Shown here piece by piece: positions 54,222-64,000 of a DNA stretch of 64,000 bases. The notes under the pieces are model-generated. The model was given only the letters and a program-made list of their open reading frames with translations. It did not search any database and was not told where the DNA came from. Where the stretch lies: contig VFJJ01000051.1 in the NCBI GenBank assembly GCA_009886115.1, forward strand, positions 62,001-126,000, in the 5' to 3' direction. The stretch comes from Actinomycetota bacterium (GTDB taxonomy: Bacteria > Actinomycetota > Acidimicrobiia > IMCC26256 > VFJJ01). A program made the position numbers and the translations under genes. How positions within the stretch are numbered: the first letter of the stretch is position 1; each line of letters opens with the position of its first letter.

Positions 54222-55325
54222 ATGCGCGGGATCGTCTACACCGGAGAAGCAGCCGAGATCCGCACCGATGTGGAGGTGCGCGGGCCCGGTCCATCGGAGG
54301 TGCTCGTGCGCATCGCTGCGGCGGGCGTGTGCCACAGCGACATCAGTTGCCTCGATGGCACCATCCCCTGGCCCACCCCGTTTCTGATGGGTCACGAGGG
54401 CGCCGGCGTGGTCGAAGAGGTCGGCTCCGAGGTCACCCAGGTCAAGAAGGGCGACCACGTCGTCGTGGCCACCATCTCGTCGTGCGGCAAGTGCCGCTGG
54501 TGCGGCATCGGCAAGACCTCGTGGTGCCGCTCCACGCTGGCCAACCGGCACGAGCCCTTCACCGTCGGCGGTGTGAAGGCCGGCAACTTCGCGGCGACGT
54601 CGTCGTTCGCCGAGGTGACGCTGATCAAGGAGATCCAGGCCGTCAAGATCCCCAAGGACGTGCCGCTCACCTCGGCGTGTCTCATCGCCTGCGGTGTCGT
54701 CACCGGCCTGGGCTCGGTGTTCAACCGGGCCAACATCCAACCGGGCCAGACCGCCGCGGTGTTCGGCGCGGGCGGCGTGGGCCTGTCGGTCATCCAGGCG
54801 CTGCGCATCAAGGCCGCGTCGCGCATCGTGGCCGTCGACGCCGTGGCCGGCAAAGCCGAGCTGGCCTTGAAGATGGGCGCCACCGACTTCGTCAACGCCT
54901 CCGAGGTCGACAGTGCCGAGGCCATCCGCGAGCTGTTCCCCCACAGCGCCGAGATGGTGCGTGGCCCCTTCGGTGCCGGCGGCGTCGACTGGTCGTTCGA
55001 GTGCGTCGGCCATCCGAAGGTGCTGGAGGCCGCGATCGAGGTGCTCGACTGGGGCGGCATCTGCGTCTCGGTCGGCCAACCCGCCCCCGGCGTCACCGTG
55101 CCCGTCCCCATCACCCACCTCAACCAGGTCGACCGGGGTCTCATCGGCTCCCGTGCCGGCGGCGTCCGCCCCCAGCACGACATCCCGATGATCGTGCAGC
55201 TCTACCGCCAGGGCCTGTTCGACCTCGACTCCATGGTGTCGAAGACCTACCCCATGGAGGACTTCCACACCGTCGTCGACGACATGCACCACGGCAAGCT
55301 CGCACGCGGCGTCCTGACGTTCTGA
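54222..55325 (+). CDS. Zinc-dependent alcohol dehydrogenase
   Basis: Medium-chain dehydrogenase of 367 aa. Catalytic zinc ligands: GVCHSDISCLDG (Cys) and MGHEGAGVVEEVG (His/Glu). The structural zinc lobe is CGKCRWCGIGKTSWC. The Rossmann motif AVFGAGGVGLSVIQAL follows. It resembles NDMA-dependent/mycofactocin-type class III-like alcohol dehydrogenases of actinobacteria, in which NADH is held tightly. ATG at 54222. Substrate is probably a short- or medium-chain alcohol. Confidence 0.92.
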   Translation: MRGIVYTGEAAEIRTDVEVRGPGPSEVLVRIAAAGVCHSDISCLDGTIPWPTPFLMGHEGAGVVEEVGSEVTQVKKGDHVVVATISSCGKCRWCGIGKTSWCRSTLANRHEPFTVGGVKAGNFAATSSFAEVTLIKEIQAVKIPKDVPLTSACLIACGVVTGLGSVFNRANIQPGQTAAVFGAGGVGLSVIQALRIKAASRIVAVDAVAGKAELALKMGATDFVNASEVDSAEAIRELFPHSAEMVRGPFGAGGVDWSFECVGHPKVLEAAIEVLDWGGICVSVGQPAPGVTVPVPITHLNQVDRGLIGSRAGGVRPQHDIPMIVQLYRQGLFDLDSMVSKTYPMEDFHTVVDDMHHGKLARGVLTF

Positions 55326-55671
55326 CGTCCTGACGTGATGTGACGGTCGGCCTCCGAGCGGGCGACGGTCAGTCCCGGACGACGCGACGACGAGGGTTTG
55401 TCGCGAGGATCCTGGCGAATGCTGGCACGCACGGAGTCGCCGACGACGAAATCCGCCACGCGATCGCCAACGCGGTCGTCGTCGCGGCCCGCTCGGCCGG
55501 GCCCCTCGAGAAGGCCCGATCGCCCACGATCGTGACGTGCGGGCGGTTGCCGGGCTTGGGCTCGCGGGCGGAGCGGGTGCCGCCCTTGGGCGTATGGGCG
55601 CAGGCGTGTGGGCGCGGCGCGGTGTCCGGATGTGGCACGAACGGGTCACTCCATGACCGGACGGGAGGGGT
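55326..55671. other. 346-bp region with a possible decayed toxin gene
   Basis: The forward strand encodes FVARILANAGTHGVADDEIR followed by HAIANAVVVAARSAG near 55,395-55,500. The HGVxDDEIRHAxxNA pattern resembles short actinobacterial toxin-like ORFs. The frame then loses similarity, so at most a remnant is present. The start of the stretch has short TGACGTCCTGACGTGATGTGACG repeats. Confidence 0.35.
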
Positions 55672-56220
55672 GTGGCCGACGAGGCACCGTACATGCGTGT
55701 CGAGGTGCCCGGGTTCGTGCTCCACGAGGAGCTGGGCCGGGGCGGCTACGCCGTGGTGTTCCGGGCCGCCCAGACGACGGTCGACGGTGGGGCGCACCTG
55801 CCGCTACCACGGCAGCCGGTAGCGACGAGACCATCAACGAGCGCACCACGTCGCTGGCCGTAACGACAACAGCGCCAGAGACGACGACGAGTGAGGCGAC
55901 GGCACCCGAACGGCAACGATTCGCGGTCACCGACACCATCCCTGTCGGTGGCAGTCCTCAACCGTTCGTGTTGGCAGACAACGCCCTCTGGATAGCGTCG
56001 TCGACCTCGGCCCCGATGTGCTCGCGTTCCTCTGGCGAACGTCCCGTCGAGGACGGTCTCCTCCAGGTAGCCGAGGAGCTCATCGCGCCGCAGGGACAAG
56101 ACCCGTCGACGTTCAGCGGACCCACGTTCGAGCTCATTGCGGAGGCGCCGGGGAATGCCTGGGTGTTGCACCGGCGACTCCAGCGCTCGCTGGTTCGGTT
56201 CGGCGGTGTTGCTGGTTGGC
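55672..56220 (+). pseudogene. Decayed Ser/Thr protein kinase with beta-propeller sensor end
   Basis: From 55672 the frame reads VPGFVLHEELGRGGYAVVFR, the glycine-rich P-loop of a PknB/PknD-type kinase. Within about 40 codons it breaks, and another frame supplies a Thr/Ser-rich linker (TTTAPETTTSEATAPERQRF) and a propeller-like end (VGGSPQPFVLADNALWIASS, EAPGNAWVLHRRLQRSLVRF). The catalytic loop, DFG and transmembrane segment are missing, so most of the middle was deleted. It faces and abuts the end of the second HNH gene. Confidence 0.7.
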
Positions 56221-56232
56221 GACGGCCTGGGT

Positions 56233-57624
56233 TCAGGCGGCGGTGGTGCGGCCGGGTGGTGCGTCAGCGAGTTCGGCTAGCCATTGTCGGGTTTTCTCGG
56301 TGAGCCCGGGCGGGTGTTCGGGTGGTAGATATTCGCGTCCGTCTGGTCGAATCACCGTGACTTTGTCGGCGTGAGCATTGAACATGATCTGCCATCGTCC
56401 TTCATGAGCGAGATGGTGATGATGCCAACAGAGATTCAGAAGATTCTCTGGCTCGGTCAGGCCGAGATTGGCCCAATGGGCGACATGGTGATGTTCGAGC
56501 CAGACGGTCCGGTCACATCCGGGCCATCGGCAACGATGCTGATCGCGATGATCGACGATCCGGGCCATCCACGGTGGGATCCGGCGTGACTCACGGCCGA
56601 TCCCGACGGTCAGGCCGGTCTGGTCGTCAGCGACGACCTGCCAACGACAATCACATGCGATTCGGCGCGCGGTTTCACCCGCGATCGCCCAACCAGCCCC
56701 CATCGTCGGCCCAACCAACGGTGCACCAGCCCGACCCCCACCGCGACCGCCGGCACCCGTAGCGCTTGCAGCCAGAACGCCAGCACCCGTGTCACCGGCT
56801 TCCGTGTCGCAGCCGTGCTCGTCGTGCTCGTCGTGGTCGTCGCGCTGGTCGTGCCCGCGGTGCTCGTTGCTGTGCTGGTTGGTGTGGGTGACGGGTGGTT
56901 CGTCGGCGAGTTGCTCGGCGGTGACGTGAACGATCACGAGGGGCCGGGCCGGGTTCTGCGCGGTGATCTGGGGATCACCGGCGCACAGGTTCACGAGCAC
57001 GTCAGCCATCCGCGCGGCTCGCGGTTCGGGTCCGCCTTCGGGCGTGTCCTCGGGGAGCACGGTCGGTCGGGGGAGGCTGTCGACGAGCCTGTTCAGGACG
57101 GTCTCGACGATCTCGGCCTGCTCACCAGCAAGTCGACCCCGGATCTGCAACGTCGAGTCCTTGCGACGCAGGAGTTGCACGAACCGGTCACGATGCTGAT
57201 CGAACGCTTCCTTCTCCGAGACCGGCCGCAACGCGCGGGCATGCATCACCGTTTGATTGCACGACCAGCCCGGCGCCGCTTCGGCCAGATCAGCCTCAGT
57301 CTCGGGAGTTGCGACCGCAGCCAGAAGCACGAGCTGGTCCCAAGAGATCCGACCTTCACGCCACGCATCCATCAACGCCGGGATCTCCTCAGCGCCCAGT
57401 GCGACGTCGACCTCTCGCCGCGCGGTGGCCAACGACAGGTTCAACCGGGCTGCGAGCCAGGACGCCACGGTCGGCATCCCGTCGTACAGGTGGCCTTTCC
57501 GTTCGTTGAACACCGCGATCACCTCGAGGTACTCGGAATGGATCGCGGTCATCAACGCCCGGAGCTGACCCAGCGTCTCCGCCAGATCATCCAACTCGCA
57601 ATCCCCGAACCGAGCCGTATCCAT
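56233..57624 (-). CDS. DUF222-HNH endonuclease family protein, REP13E12-like (2)
   Basis: Paralogue of 45,777-47,066, 463 aa. DUF222 (DGMPTVASWLAARLNLSLAT, EGRISWDQLVLLAAVATPET) and HNH (CRWPGCDRTVWLEHHHVAHW, LCWHHHHLAHEGRWQI) are intact. It has a 30-residue insert rich in His, Asp and Glu (HDQRDDHDEHDEHGCDTE) before the HNH part that the other copy lacks. ATG at 57624 lies seven bases after an extended -10; the frame is open much further upstream without similarity. Confidence 0.92.
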   Translation of the reverse strand: MDTARFGDCELDDLAETLGQLRALMTAIHSEYLEVIAVFNERKGHLYDGMPTVASWLAARLNLSLATARREVDVALGAEEIPALMDAWREGRISWDQLVLLAAVATPETEADLAEAAPGWSCNQTVMHARALRPVSEKEAFDQHRDRFVQLLRRKDSTLQIRGRLAGEQAEIVETVLNRLVDSLPRPTVLPEDTPEGGPEPRAARMADVLVNLCAGDPQITAQNPARPLVIVHVTAEQLADEPPVTHTNQHSNEHRGHDQRDDHDEHDEHGCDTEAGDTGAGVLAASATGAGGRGGGRAGAPLVGPTMGAGWAIAGETARRIACDCRWQVVADDQTGLTVGIGRESRRIPPWMARIVDHRDQHRCRWPGCDRTVWLEHHHVAHWANLGLTEPENLLNLCWHHHHLAHEGRWQIMFNAHADKVTVIRPDGREYLPPEHPPGLTEKTRQWLAELADAPPGRTTAA

Positions 57625-57631
57625 CACCGAC

Positions 57632-57640
57632 ATGATACCA
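57632..57640 (-). promoter_or_regulatory. Extended -10 promoter of HNH gene 2 (leaderless)
   Basis: The reverse strand reads TTACTGTCACACCCAGCTGG, TATCAT, seven bases, ATG. It is homologous to the element before HNH gene 1 and shares AGCTGGTATCATG exactly with the vapBC promoter. Confidence 0.55.
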
Positions 57641-57845
57641 GCTGGGTGTGACAGTAACTCCTCGATATGAGCACCGGCTGAGATGTTCTTCACTCGATCA
57701 TATGGAAGACAGGGGACGGCAGTTTCGATCGAGCCTGACACACCTCTCCTGGCGTCCTGGTGAGCCTCACCCGACGGATCTGTACAGTCACACAACGCAC
57801 CGGAGTCGGGGCGGCGTCGACGGCAACGGAGCATGGCTGCGGTGC

Positions 57846-57875
57846 CTGAGCTCCACTGAGCTCCACTGAGCTCCA
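57846..57875. repeat. Three tandem copies of CTGAGCTCCA
   Basis: A 10-bp unit with the palindrome GAGCTC is repeated exactly three times, ending 15 bases before the SDR start codon, just ahead of the ribosome-binding site AAGGGAG. One helical turn of spacing would place three identical palindromes on one face of the DNA. Confidence 0.8.
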
Positions 57876-57890
57876 CAAGGGAGCGCGAAC

Positions 57891-58664
57891 ATGTTGCAGG
57901 GTAAGACGATCGTGGTGTCGGGGGTTGGGGCGGGGTTGGGGACGGAGATCGCGACGACGATCTTGCGTGACGGTGGCAACGTCGTGATCGGCGCCCGAAC
58001 CGAGTCGACGTTGGCCGAGATCGCCAAGCAGCTCGACCCATCCGGCGCCCGGGTGGCGCACCGGGCGACTGACATCACCGTCGACGGTGACCCCGAAGCG
58101 CTGGTGGCCCTTGGGGTCGAGCGCTTCGGCGGGATCGACGGGCTGGTGAACGTGGCCGCGCTCGACCGGGTCATGGGCGGGATCGACGACACGTCGTGGG
58201 CCGACTGGGAGGCCACGACGAAGACCAACGTGCTGGGCTCGATGCGCATGACCATCGCCGCGGCGGCGGCCCTCAGGGCCCGCGGGGGCTCGATCGTGTT
58301 CATCGGCTCGCAGGCGTCGCTCTACCCGCGGATCATGCAGACGGCGTACGCCGCCACCAAGGGGGCCATGCTCGCAGCCGTGCCCAGCCTGGCCCTCGAG
58401 CTCGGCCAGTACAAGATCCGCGTCAACACGGTCGTGGCCACGTGGATGTGGGGCCCGGCCGTGGAGGGCTACGTGACGATGTCGGCCGAGCAGCGGGGCG
58501 TGCCCGTCGAGGTGGTCAAGGGCGAGATCGAGAGCTTCTTCCCCATGCGGGAGATCCCCCGCGACGACGACGTCGCCGATTGCGTGAGCTTCTTCCTGTC
58601 GGACCGGGCCCGGATGATCAGCGGTCAGATGCTGCTGGTGAACGGAGCCGAGTTCCCCCGCTGA
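57891..58664 (+). CDS. SDR family oxidoreductase
   Basis: Short-chain dehydrogenase of 257 aa: TIVVSGVGAGLGTEIATTIL (cofactor loop), VNVAALD in place of NNAG, Ser in FIGSQASLYP, and the catalytic YAATK. C-terminus MISGQMLLVNGAEFPR is standard. ATG at 57891 has AAGGGAG eight bases ahead. It is divergent from HNH gene 2 and convergent with the MFS gene. Substrate unknown. Confidence 0.9.
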   Translation: MLQGKTIVVSGVGAGLGTEIATTILRDGGNVVIGARTESTLAEIAKQLDPSGARVAHRATDITVDGDPEALVALGVERFGGIDGLVNVAALDRVMGGIDDTSWADWEATTKTNVLGSMRMTIAAAAALRARGGSIVFIGSQASLYPRIMQTAYAATKGAMLAAVPSLALELGQYKIRVNTVVATWMWGPAVEGYVTMSAEQRGVPVEVVKGEIESFFPMREIPRDDDVADCVSFFLSDRARMISGQMLLVNGAEFPR

Positions 58665-58736
58665 GCTCGCCGAGCGCACCGACGGCGGCACCCAGTACCC
58701 GCCACACCGGCGCCAGCCGCGCCACGCGCACCAGAG

Positions 58737-60142
58737 TCATCCCGGCTCAAGCCCCGGCGAACGGGTCGCTACGAGGCCGCGCTGGCCGAGGCGGCGCGGC
58801 CCCGTCGCCAGGGGGATCGCCGCCGCGGTGGCGATCAAGCCGGCGATCGCCACGGCGACCATGGCCGAGTGGAACTCCGACACGGAGCCGCCCGGGGCCA
58901 CGTCTCCGATGAGCGCCACGCCCAGCGCGGCGCCGGCCGTCCCGCCGATGCGGATGACGGTCTGGATCACGCCCGCGGTGAGGCCCAGCTTCTCGATCGG
59001 CGCCGTTCGAGCCGCTGCGCTGTTCACCCCGGGGAACAAGATGGCGTTGGCCGCCCCCACCAGCAGGGCCACGCCGAACCAGAGCCCGAGGTCGCGATCG
59101 TCGCCGGCGGCGGCCCGCAACCACAAGAGCGCCACCGAGAACGCCAGCCCGGCCGGAACCATGAGCGCCCGATGGCCGTAGCGGTCCATCAGCCGACCGG
59201 CCGGGATGCCGACGACCGTCGACGCCAGGGTCATGGGAGTGAGGAGCAGCCCGGCCCGGCCGATCGAATAGCCCCAGCCCTTGGTGAGGAACTGCACGAA
59301 CACGTAGAACGCCCCCCAGTAGGCAACCCCGACCGCCGCCGCGGCCACGGCATCGGCCCGGAACAACGGCGCCCTGAACACCGAGAGGTCGATGACGGGC
59401 GTGGGATGGCGGGTGCAACGCCAGACCAGCACCGCCAGCAAGACGGCCGACGCAACGAACGCCCCCATGGTGCGGGTGCCCGTCCAGCCCCAGTCGTTCG
59501 ACTGGACGATGCCCAGGGCCAGCGTGGCCACGCCGACCATGATGAGCAGCGCCCCCAAGGGATCGGGGATGCGGGCGTCGGTCCCGACGGGCGACGGCTC
59601 GAGGAGGCGACGGGCGAGCACGAAGCACACCAACCCGACCGGGGTGATCAGGGCGAAGGCCCAACGCCACGAACCGGCGGAGATCACCAGCGCCCCGAGC
59701 GTCGGCGCTGCCGAAGCCACCGCGCTCGTGACCACCGCCCACACGCCCACGGCCGTCGCCCGACGTTCCGGGGGGAGGTTGCCCATGATGATCGCCAGCG
59801 CCGACGGGGTGAGCATGGCCCCGCCGCAGGCCTGCACGATCCGAGCCGCGATCAACAGGGGAACGCTGGGTGCGACGGCAACGAGGAGCGAACCCGTGCT
59901 GAACAAGGTGATCGAGACCAGGAAGACCTTCCGGCGACCGATGCGGTCGGCCAGTCGGCCCGCGGGGATCAACAGCGAAGCGGCGACGATCGTGAACGAC
60001 GTGAGCACCCACGAGAGCTGGGCGTTGGGCACGTCGGGGAAGCTGGCCCTGATCTCGGGATAGGCGACGAACATCAACGTGAGGTCGAAGGCGCTCATCC
60101 CCGAGGCCGCCGAGACGACAACCAGGATCTTGGTCTCGCGCT

Positions 60143-60146
<4 letters not shown>
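58737..60146 (-). CDS. MFS exporter (DHA2 family)
   Basis: Paralogue of the MFS gene at 22,797, 469 aa, about 14 hydrophobic segments. Motif A reads LADRIGRRKVFLVSITLF; motif C-like GVWAVVTSAVASAAPTLGAL. The same DWGWTGTRTMGAF-type loop follows TM6 in both paralogues. GTG at 60146 overlaps the amidohydrolase stop as GTGA, so enzyme and exporter are coupled. The last ~20 residues are polar. Confidence 0.9.
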
Positions 60147-62946
<2,800 letters not shown>

Positions 62947-62959
62947 CCCGATTCCAGCA

Positions 62960-62996
62960 CCTGGCGATCGGGCCCTACCCTGGCGATAGGGCCCTA
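62960..62996. terminator. Hairpin formed by two near-identical 18-bp units
   Basis: CCTGGCGATCGGGCCCTA (62960-62977) and its one-mismatch copy (62979-62996) lie head to tail. Together they give the stem GGGCCCTA/TAGGGCCC (62970-62977 with 62987-62994) around nine bases. It sits between the convergent ends of guaB1 and the APH-fold gene and overlaps the stop of the latter. Confidence 0.65.
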
Positions 62997-64000
62997 TTCG
63001 AGCGGTGACCAACGCCGGTCGGGGTAGAGGGCGCAGGCCGGGGCGTGGAGCCATTCGAGCCGGTACGCCCGGCGGGCGAGGTACGGGAGCAGCGTCTCGT
63101 CGGGCAACGTCCGGGCCGTGATGGCGGCGTCGAGCGCGGCGAACCCGTCGGTCACGGTGGCCGGGGTCGCGCCGAGCACCCCGCCCATCTCGTCGCGCTC
63201 GATGGCCTCGATCGCTGCGCCGTAGCGGCGGCGACGGTCGATGCAGGCCACGAGGATCCCCACGTCGCCGGCACGGGCCCGGGCGAAGGCGTCGCCGATC
63301 GCCGGCGCCACGTCGTGGTCGAGCGCATAGCGAGCGGCCTCGGACAGGATGTCGCGCTCACCCGAGTCGGCCGACGGCATCTCGGGCCGCTCGACGGCGA
63401 TGCCCATCGACTCGGCCATCGACTCAGCAGACGCCCGGTCGCCCACGTAGCGGTAGGCGAGATACCAGGCGATCGACTCGCGGGGATGGGCGTTCTGGGT
63501 CACGTAGTGGATGGGGATCATGCCCCGCACGTTCTGCTGCACCCGGTAGTAGCGGGCGGCCTCGAACGACACCGGTATCCCCGAAGCCTTCTCGTACAAG
63601 GGGAACAGCCCCCGAAGTCCTCCGGACGGGTTCCAGAACTCGCGAACGCAGATGTTGCCCAGGTCTTCCATCGGATCGCCGAGATGGCCCCACTCCCAGT
63701 CGATGACCGACGTGACCCGATCGCCCGCGAACATGAAATTCACGGGCCCGGTGTCGCCCTGCACCAACGAGACGCGGGCGATCTGTTGAGGCTGGAACCG
63801 CCCGAGCCAGTCGAGGCAGTACCCGAGCAGCGGCTCCTGGGAACGGTACCCGGCCACGAACGGGCCCCACTGGGCGAGGAGCAGGTCGAGCTCGCCGAAC
63901 GCGCACTCGGCGGCGGTGGTCGGCCGGGGCATGGGCGGCAGCGGGATCGAGTCGAGGTCGAGCGTGTGCATCTCGGCCACGACCTCCATGAAGTGCTCCA
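62994..64000 (-). CDS. APH-fold phosphotransferase (5' end outside window)
   Basis: The frame is open to the window edge, so the N-terminal ATP-binding part is missing. The visible ~335 residues include the catalytic loop VSLVQGDTGPVNFMF, where Gln replaces the usual His of HGDxxxxN, and the metal motif VIDWEWGHLGDPMEDLGN. This variant and the long helical C-terminal half match the ACAD11-like group rather than aminoglycoside kinases. It is a distant relative of the gene at 15,871-16,878. Confidence 0.85.
   Translation of the reverse strand, partial: EHFMEVVAEMHTLDLDSIPLPPMPRPTTAAECAFGELDLLLAQWGPFVAGYRSQEPLLGYCLDWLGRFQPQQIARVSLVQGDTGPVNFMFAGDRVTSVIDWEWGHLGDPMEDLGNICVREFWNPSGGLRGLFPLYEKASGIPVSFEAARYYRVQQNVRGMIPIHYVTQNAHPRESIAWYLAYRYVGDRASAESMAESMGIAVERPEMPSADSGERDILSEAARYALDHDVAPAIGDAFARARAGDVGILVACIDRRRRYGAAIEAIERDEMGGVLGATPATVTDGFAALDAAITARTLPDETLLPYLARRAYRLEWLHAPACALYPDRRWSPLE

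Overview
The window is a roughly 70% G+C chromosomal segment. Gene order, leaderless promoters and the actinobacterial marker families (SepIVA-like coiled coil, DUF3039, LppM-like lipoprotein, GuaB1, LigB-type ligase, DUF222-HNH) point to an actinobacterium. The many acyl-CoA, crotonase, SDR and amidohydrolase genes fit the class Acidimicrobiia best; that class assignment is inference. I saw no rRNA, tRNA or CRISPR array.

1-13,640 (minus strand) is a conserved housekeeping block. In transcription order it reads rsmD, coaD, a SepIVA-like gene, yceD, rpmF, plsX, an acyl-carrier-protein-like gene, rnc, mutM, smc, ftsY, ffh, rpsP, khpA, many with overlapping stops and starts. It covers CoA and phospholipid synthesis, ribosome and RNA maturation, DNA repair, chromosome condensation and the SRP pathway. 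Oddities are an ACP lacking the phosphopantetheine serine, a PlsX with a histone-H1-like N-terminal tail, and two copies of a 70-bp structured repeat beside ftsY and smc.

13,688-28,125 is a mixed region: thioesterase, CrtC/AttH-like protein, aminoglycoside-phosphotransferase (APH)-fold kinase, amidohydrolase plus carboxymuconolactone-decarboxylase-like protein, a 3-hydroxyisobutyrate-dehydrogenase-like protein, DUF3039, a glycosyltransferase/epimerase pair, a VapBC module, an MFS exporter, three crotonase-fold proteins and a double-hotdog MaoC-like protein.

28,242-40,578 looks like a catabolic island for an unknown carboxylic or cyclic substrate. It holds a mycofactocin-type SDR, an amidohydrolase, a form-II CoxL-like molybdenum hydroxylase, an SDR, a DUF35 protein, a crotonase, an acyl-CoA ligase, a tandem DapA-DapA fusion without catalytic lysine, and an Ltp2-like thiolase/aldolase.

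40,660-45,212 is an apparent SOS operon: a LexA-type box, a UvrD-like helicase with an unusual N-terminal domain and an ATP-dependent DNA ligase.

45,530-57,640 is accessory DNA. It has two DUF222-HNH (REP13E12-like) genes, each beside a decayed Ser/Thr protein kinase, a frameshifted EthD-like gene, a fused Alg14/Alg13-like glycosyltransferase, an Eis-like acetyltransferase, an LLM flavin oxidoreductase, envelope proteins (LppM-like, DM13), a Uma2-family nuclease-fold protein and a zinc alcohol dehydrogenase.

57,891-64,000 has an SDR, an amidohydrolase/MFS pair, guaB1 and a truncated APH-fold kinase.
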